Made by a program: the position numbers and the translations under genes
NCBI GenBank assembly: GCA_010645155.1
Contig: CM021312.1
Coordinates: forward strand, 6,883,344 to 6,947,343
DNA length: 64,000 nucleotides
DNA from: Tigriopus japonicus
Lineage: Eukaryota; Arthropoda; Copepoda; Harpacticoida; Harpacticidae
Reading direction: 5' to 3'
In this document: positions 59,103 to 64,000 of the stretch, piece after piece
How the letters are laid out: the number at the start of each line of letters is the position of its first letter
Numbering within the stretch: the stretch's first letter is position 1
The notes under the pieces: model-generated
The model's input: only the letters and a program-made list of their open reading frames with translations
What the model was told of the DNA's origin: nothing
Database searches by the model: none

Positions 59103-59108
59103 TTTATT
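59103..59108 (-). promoter_or_regulatory. Poly(A) signal of the F-box gene
   Basis: AATAAA on the minus strand lies 55 bases past the stop codon at 59163. Confidence 0.6.
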
Positions 59109-59162
59109 GAAATAGAAGTTCAAATAGTTAATGTTCCATGTTTTTACCAACTATGAAGGCAC

Positions 59163-61221
59163 TCAATTCACCGTTCTGGAATTTGACCCAAATCTAAGAG
59201 CACCGATCATTTGTTGGAGTAATCGATCATAGTTTGCAGACTTGAAAGTTTCCTTCCTTGAGCGCTTCAATTGAATATTATAGGGGCAAGATTTCAAATG
59301 ATTCGACACTTGGTCCACGCCAAATTTCCACTCCTTAATTGGTTTCAAGGCGGTGCTAAAAAACCAGCGCTAAAAATATCGAGTCGTTACGATTAGTTTA
59401 AAACCCAGACGTAATTTGAAGATGGGTGAGACTTACTTTATACGCCACTTGCCAACGGATTTGTTTGCCTTCTTTGATCCGTTCCCATTGAAGACTTACG
59501 CAGCCTTTTTCATCCAACATGGAGCAACAAACCTCCCTCATGCCCACCGAAGTCACGGCCAAGTTGCAAAGCCTGAAAATGATATCTTGGCTGACTATTT
59601 CCAAAAAATATTGCTAACCGATTCACTCTTACGTAAATGGATCCAGATCTTGAAATATCTTGATCAGTAATTCAATTGGCAAGTCAGAGAGCTTGGGTTT
59701 GTGTTTCTTTGGCGGTTCCATCAGACACTTTGGAATCGATAGATTCTTCACGCCAAAGCTCTCGGCAGCTTCATTGTACACTAGGGTGTGGTTTTGGTTG
59801 TGGGGAAACATCCTTCGAGACGCAAACGAACATCCATGGCTAGCCATTGGACATCTGTGTTCAATCCAGTTGTTCATGCCTCCATGGATATCGTTATGGA
59901 TGTTCTTGGAGTGCCAACAGAACTCATCCCGTCGAAATTCTTGGGCACATACAAATGTGTACATCGATTTTGGCTTGCTCTGAAGTCTCGTCACTGTTTC
60001 TAGTTTGATATCCAAACGACATGGTTGAAGTAGAAATGGGGGAAACGGAGGAGGATCTGGAACAAATTTGCCTTTGACAATGTTTCCGGTGGTAATATTC
60101 GATTCAGATGGACCCACAAATGGTCCTTCCAGTGCTTTTAATTGGATCTTTTTCTCTTTGCCCGCCTTTGACTCTTTTCGAGCTCCTTTAATGCCTCGGT
60201 ACATCCAAGCAAAATCATCGGATTCCTCATAAGTAGTGCAAAGCATTTGATGCTCGAAGGCTTTGCACTGATGATATTTCACACCACATTTCCATCGGCA
60301 AGAGATCACTTCACACGCCTTAAATTTTGAAAGATCATCTTCATAGGTATCCAGAAAAGTCTTGGGGCAAGTTATCGCAAAACAGTTGGCACAATGGGGA
60401 TGAATATTGCCTTTCTCCAACTCTGGATATTCCCAATAGGGCTTGATTTTCTCCCTTCCTTTCAGACGCTCATCCAAATCATCCTGCCATTGCTTCATTT
60501 GCTTAGACAGGGCCTTATCATTCCTCCTCACGCCCATAAATTCGATATCATCACCAACATCAAGGAGATCATCTGAACCATTGGTTTCAACACCGTTCTC
60601 CACTGCTTCTGGCAATCGACTCCTAATAGTGCTGGGGATTGGAACCGCAGGATATCGCCTGGTCAAACTATTCCTTAAGGTCAATTTTGTCTTTCGCGAT
60701 ATCTTCCCCAAATTCCCCAACATTCTCTGATCACGCAAGGTCAGATCAAAATCTAAAAGAAAGGACAAATTTATTGTATCGAATACTGACATTGTGATTA
60801 AAAATCTCATTCTACCTAATTGTCCTTTGAAGGCATATGGATTCCGATGTTGAAAGGGAATATGGCGTCTTCGTTCGGTGGAATAAACCGGCCATCGATT
60901 CCACTCTGCCATACACATCACTACTGAGGCTGGACATTTCATCAGATGAACACCCAGATTTCGGCGTGCCATTTCCATGGTGCATCCAAATTCCTCATTA
61001 AGACATGGAACACGGATCATTGGACATATTTCCATGTGTTCAATGGCTTTACAACTGTGAAAAACGGCTCCACATTTCATCAAGCATTGATTGAACTCGC
61101 ATGAATCTTCACCACCTGAGCAAAATTTGAAACTATAACAGGACAGACAATGCTTGTGAAGGCCTCCAAGGTCGTCTTCCTCGGTTGGAGCACTTTTGGT
61201 CTTCATTTTGACACTTGACAT
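59163..61221 (-). CDS. FBXO30/FBXO40-like F-box protein, four exons (628 aa)
   Basis: The exons in transcript order are 61221-60816, 60752-59633, 59590-59437 and 59369-59163 (phases 1, 2, 0). The start is the ATG at 61221. Residues about 22-105 form the TRAF-type zinc-finger region of FBXO30/40 (HCLSC...CGAVFHSCKA...CPASVVMC), followed by EWNRWPV. A second, related Cys/His module occurs at about 290-340 (HCANC...CGVKYHQCKAFEHQ). Near 450-510 is FRRDEFCWHSKNIHNDIHGG, then RCPMASHGC. The F-box (SDLPIELLIKIFQDLD) follows and is cut by an intron, and the C-terminus keeps KSCPYNIQL. The protein should be an SCF ubiquitin-ligase substrate adaptor. Intron 3 of the model (59438 side) is ordinary, but the intron inside the F-box is only 42 bases. 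Confidence 0.85.
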
Positions 61222-62744
61222 GTTCCGAATGTGTTACTTCCTGTTATGGTTCATCAAAGAAAAATCGTGAGAGGTCGTTTGTTTCTGAGGAATTGCAAGA
61301 GGGAGTATAGCAATGAGATATGTTAAGGTGTAAGATAGAGGTAGTAGCTCTGTTCAAACTTGGCAAAATGGCTGTCTTGAAACATTTCACCCTCTGTTTG
61401 CACCAAGTAGCAGAGTTACCCAAGTCTTTCTGACGAAATTAGACTTCAGGTGAGAGCACAGCATCATGCAAGGTTTCGTTCGGGCAAAAAAGAATGGAAG
61501 CTTCGCAACTTGATCAGCTTTTAGGATCTCAACCTCCAAATTCAACGGTGTACATGTGGAAACTCTAAGACTTATTTTCTAGGTCAAAACTGGCAATCGC
61601 TACCAATTTTGAACAATTGTTTTATTCATGATTCATGACTTGTACTTGGCCTACTTTTTCTTTGCATTAGCAAATTTTCTTTCTCTTTTCACTTTCACAT
61701 GATTTATTTCGTTGGAGTTACCGATGAAAATTAACATTTACTTCTTGTAGGGTGGACTACTAAACTATCAATGGATACAGAGAGGAATACGTAAAATATA
61801 ATTGATATTGCTAATCAACACATATCATTTATTCTTGAAGATTTTTGTCATCGAAGAAAGAAAATCTGGAAATCTGAAATGGAATCCTTAAGTTATTAAG
61901 GACGTTACTAAAGACGTTATTATGAAATGAAAATGGCGATGAACTTGTGCTTTTTTTCCTCGTAACACTGACGGAAATTTTAAATACTATATTACCCTTG
62001 CTTTTGACTAAAGCAAAAACACGTATAGTTTTATAATTTTAATGCCTGAAAAATTCTCAGAATGGATAGTGCTTTCAATTCCGATAACAAAATCAACGGG
62101 ACATGAAAGAGATTTTACGAACGATTGAAGACAAGACATCATTGACTTAAAGTTTTACTCTCCTTCCTAAAAAAGAGGAAAAATACAATTGCGTTGCCAA
62201 AGAAATGACTCACAAAAACGTTTCTGATATTTGCAAGTGTCATATTTGCAAACTGAGCGACTCTTTTCGGGAACTAGCCTCATCATAACAAAAACATTTG
62301 TATAAACGGGCTAATAAAAAGAGGTTTGTAGCCCAAACACTATTTCTCCGAAGAACCTTTGGTCCAAATTTGAAGCAAGAAGAATCTAAATGAGCCGTGG
62401 TATTACAAATAACTAGGGTTCGGATAAAGCTGCTTTCAAATTTGGCCAAATATTTGTCTCAATTCTGAGTCAAAGTTTGTAGTCTAAATTATGTCTTTTC
62501 TATAGCCTTTGGCTTCCTTAAGAACGCAGTTTCGTTTTGCCCAAACTATTATGGATTATTTAAAATTCTAAGTACTTTGGTCCTGAAAATGTACGTACAA
62601 AACATTTGTTTCGAGCAGAATTTAGTAATCGAGGCAAAAAATGCTTAAAATTGATGTTCGTTGCGAAAACATCTAAAACTTGCAATTTTTGGTGCAATTT
62701 GCATTTAACAAATTTATCCGAGCCCTACAAACAACAATTATACT
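61222..62744. other. 5' flank of the F-box gene, AT-rich, no gene recognised
   Basis: It contains the expected promoter of the minus-strand F-box gene and then AT-rich sequence up to the retrotransposon fragment. No coding exon was recognised. Confidence 0.4.
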
Positions 62745-62748
62745 GTAA

Positions 62749-63752
62749 AGTATCTTTTGCTTGCTTGATCTTTTGCTTGATCAACTCAAAGAGTTTGGGG
62801 TCAAGGGTAAGGTCCTGAATTGGATTGATAGTTTTATGAGCGAAAGGAAGCAAATAGTTAAAGTTGGAGGATCTTTTAGTGGCATGTATGATGTCAAGTC
62901 AGGTGTTCCACAAGGTTCAATCTTAGGTCCGCTCCTGTTTATTCTCTTTATTGCTCCTCTCCAGAAGTTTAGAACGAAAGCCAGTATTTCTTCGTATGCT
63001 GATGACACAAAATTAGTTTGTGGAAGGAATGGTCAGGACTCGAAATGTTTAGTTGAGGACTTGGAGAAAATCTACTCTTGGGTTGGCGAGAGTAACATGG
63101 CATTGAACGGGATGAAATTCCGTACAATGACGTATGGGGCATCAAAATTAGATGTTCCGCTCAAAGACAATGGAGGTTGTGATATTGAGCAGGTATCGTC
63201 CATGAGGGACTTAGGGACATCGTCCAAGATGATGGAAAGTTCGATGAGCATATCCAGTTGAAAGTGGGAAAGGCATTTCAAACGTGTGGTTGGATCTATC
63301 GCACTTTCAAGTCCAGAGATAGTATTACGATGCTAACTCTGTACAAGTCGATTGTTCAGCCGCATCTTGAATATGCCTCACCCATTTGGGCTCCAATGAG
63401 TTCAGCAGGTTTGCAAAAGGTCGAGCAGGTCCAAAGATCTTTCACTAGGAACATCACAGGAATGAGAGAGCTCTCGTATTGGGAGAGGCTCCAAAAGTTA
63501 GGGCTGTACAGTACTCAGAGAAGGTATGAAAGGTATCTGATACTGTATGTTTTCAAGAGCGTTCATGGGCTCTGTCCTAACCCCGGATTTGAGATCAGTT
63601 GTAGCGATCGTAGAGGTTTTACGTGCGTTTTGAGAGCGCTTTCTTTCTTCATCCGAATGACCCGACAATGGAACAGCTTGCCACTTCAAATAAGAAGAAC
63701 AAACTCTATAATTTCTTTTAAGAAGAGTTTGACCGATGATATTTTAACATGA
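62749..63752 (+). mobile_element. 5'-truncated, frameshifted non-LTR retrotransposon (reverse transcriptase)
   Basis: The fragment begins inside the reverse-transcriptase domain (LLDQLKEFGVKGKVLNWI). It continues with SGVPQGSILGPLLFILFI and the catalytic YADDTKL (about 62998-63018), then the thumb region (VGKAFQTCGWIYRTFKSRD, LYKSIVQPHLEYASPIWAP) and the usual RT tail, ending at 63752. A stop lies upstream at 62746-62748 and no endonuclease region is present. A single-base frame change near 63213 separates two open pieces. It looks jockey/CR1-like and inactive. Confidence 0.85.
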
Positions 63753-63897
63753 ATATTTCTGTTTGATTTTCTCATTTTTTCTGTTTTCTTCCTTTTCTTT
63801 TTTCTTTTTCTTTTTTTCCAATACTCTATATCATCATTGTGATGCTTGAGTGGACACAACAATAAACAATAAACCTCCAAATCCAAGGGAATCTAAG
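63753..63897. other. Retroelement 3' region, CT-rich
   Basis: A pyrimidine-rich stretch (CTTTTC repeats at 63779-63820) and an AACAATAAACAATAAAC segment follow the reverse-transcriptase stop codon. This is probably the 3' untranslated end of the element. Confidence 0.45.
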
Positions 63898-64000
63898 CTA
63901 GTTCGAACAATGAAGTCCTCCTCTCTTCTTTATCGGGCTCCTTCATTGTTCAATTTGTTACCCATTAGTCTTCGTCGGGAATATGTAGGAGCTAATCCTC
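63898..64000 (+). mobile_element. Fragment of a second retroelement tail, cut by the window edge
   Basis: The frame reads through RTMKSSSLLYRAPSLFNLLP and on to ISLRREYV. This resembles the C-terminal F-N-x-L-P-x-x-[IL]-R end of CR1/jockey-type reverse-transcriptase proteins. It is a different sequence from the tail of the element just upstream. It runs off the end of the window. Confidence 0.5.

Overview
The window is eukaryotic nuclear DNA. The genes are split by GT-AG introns, use AATAAA poly(A) signals, and match animal families: LIM, two-pore K+ channel, T-box, MFSD4-type transporter, GT92 and FBXO30/40. Compact genes, short introns mixed with multi-kb ones, and mariner, hAT and non-LTR debris suggest an arthropod, perhaps a copepod-type crustacean. 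That placement is inference; nothing in the window proves the taxon. Exon structures were built by reading splice sites and matching phases by eye.

Layout. 1-2.5 kb: 5' flank and probable untranslated exon of a LIM gene. 2.5-5.2 kb (+): five-exon LIM protein. 7.7-18.4 kb (-): two-pore potassium channel, with a 1005-bp phase 1-1 exon (13119-14123) that would insert 335 residues into its first extracellular loop. 21.3-22.9 kb: dead mariner element with a small hAT-like element inside it. 22.98-23.39 kb: tandem array of a palindromic ~29-bp unit. 26.3-27.6 kb (-): single-exon C2H2 zinc-finger protein. 35.5-37.9 kb (+): three-exon GFA/CENP-V-type zinc protein, tail-to-tail with a four-exon T-box gene (37.96-43.9 kb, -); their 3' ends probably overlap. 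50.1-53.0 kb (-): MFSD4-like transporter with a very large extracellular loop. 54.1-56.5 kb: three non-coding inverted-repeat elements. 57.5-59.0 kb (+): GT92 glycosyltransferase, tail-to-tail with an FBXO30/40-like F-box gene (59.2-61.2 kb, -). 62.7-64 kb (+): truncated non-LTR retrotransposon and the start of a second retroelement tail.

The genes do not form a pathway; this is an ordinary metazoan neighbourhood of unrelated genes. The most unusual points are the possible optional giant ectodomain of the K2P channel, the matching RxKR (furin-type) motifs in the extracellular parts of both that channel and the MFSD4-like protein, the palindrome array, and the 148-bp inverted repeat at 55.9-56.5 kb. 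I saw no rRNA gene, CRISPR array or convincing tRNA gene.
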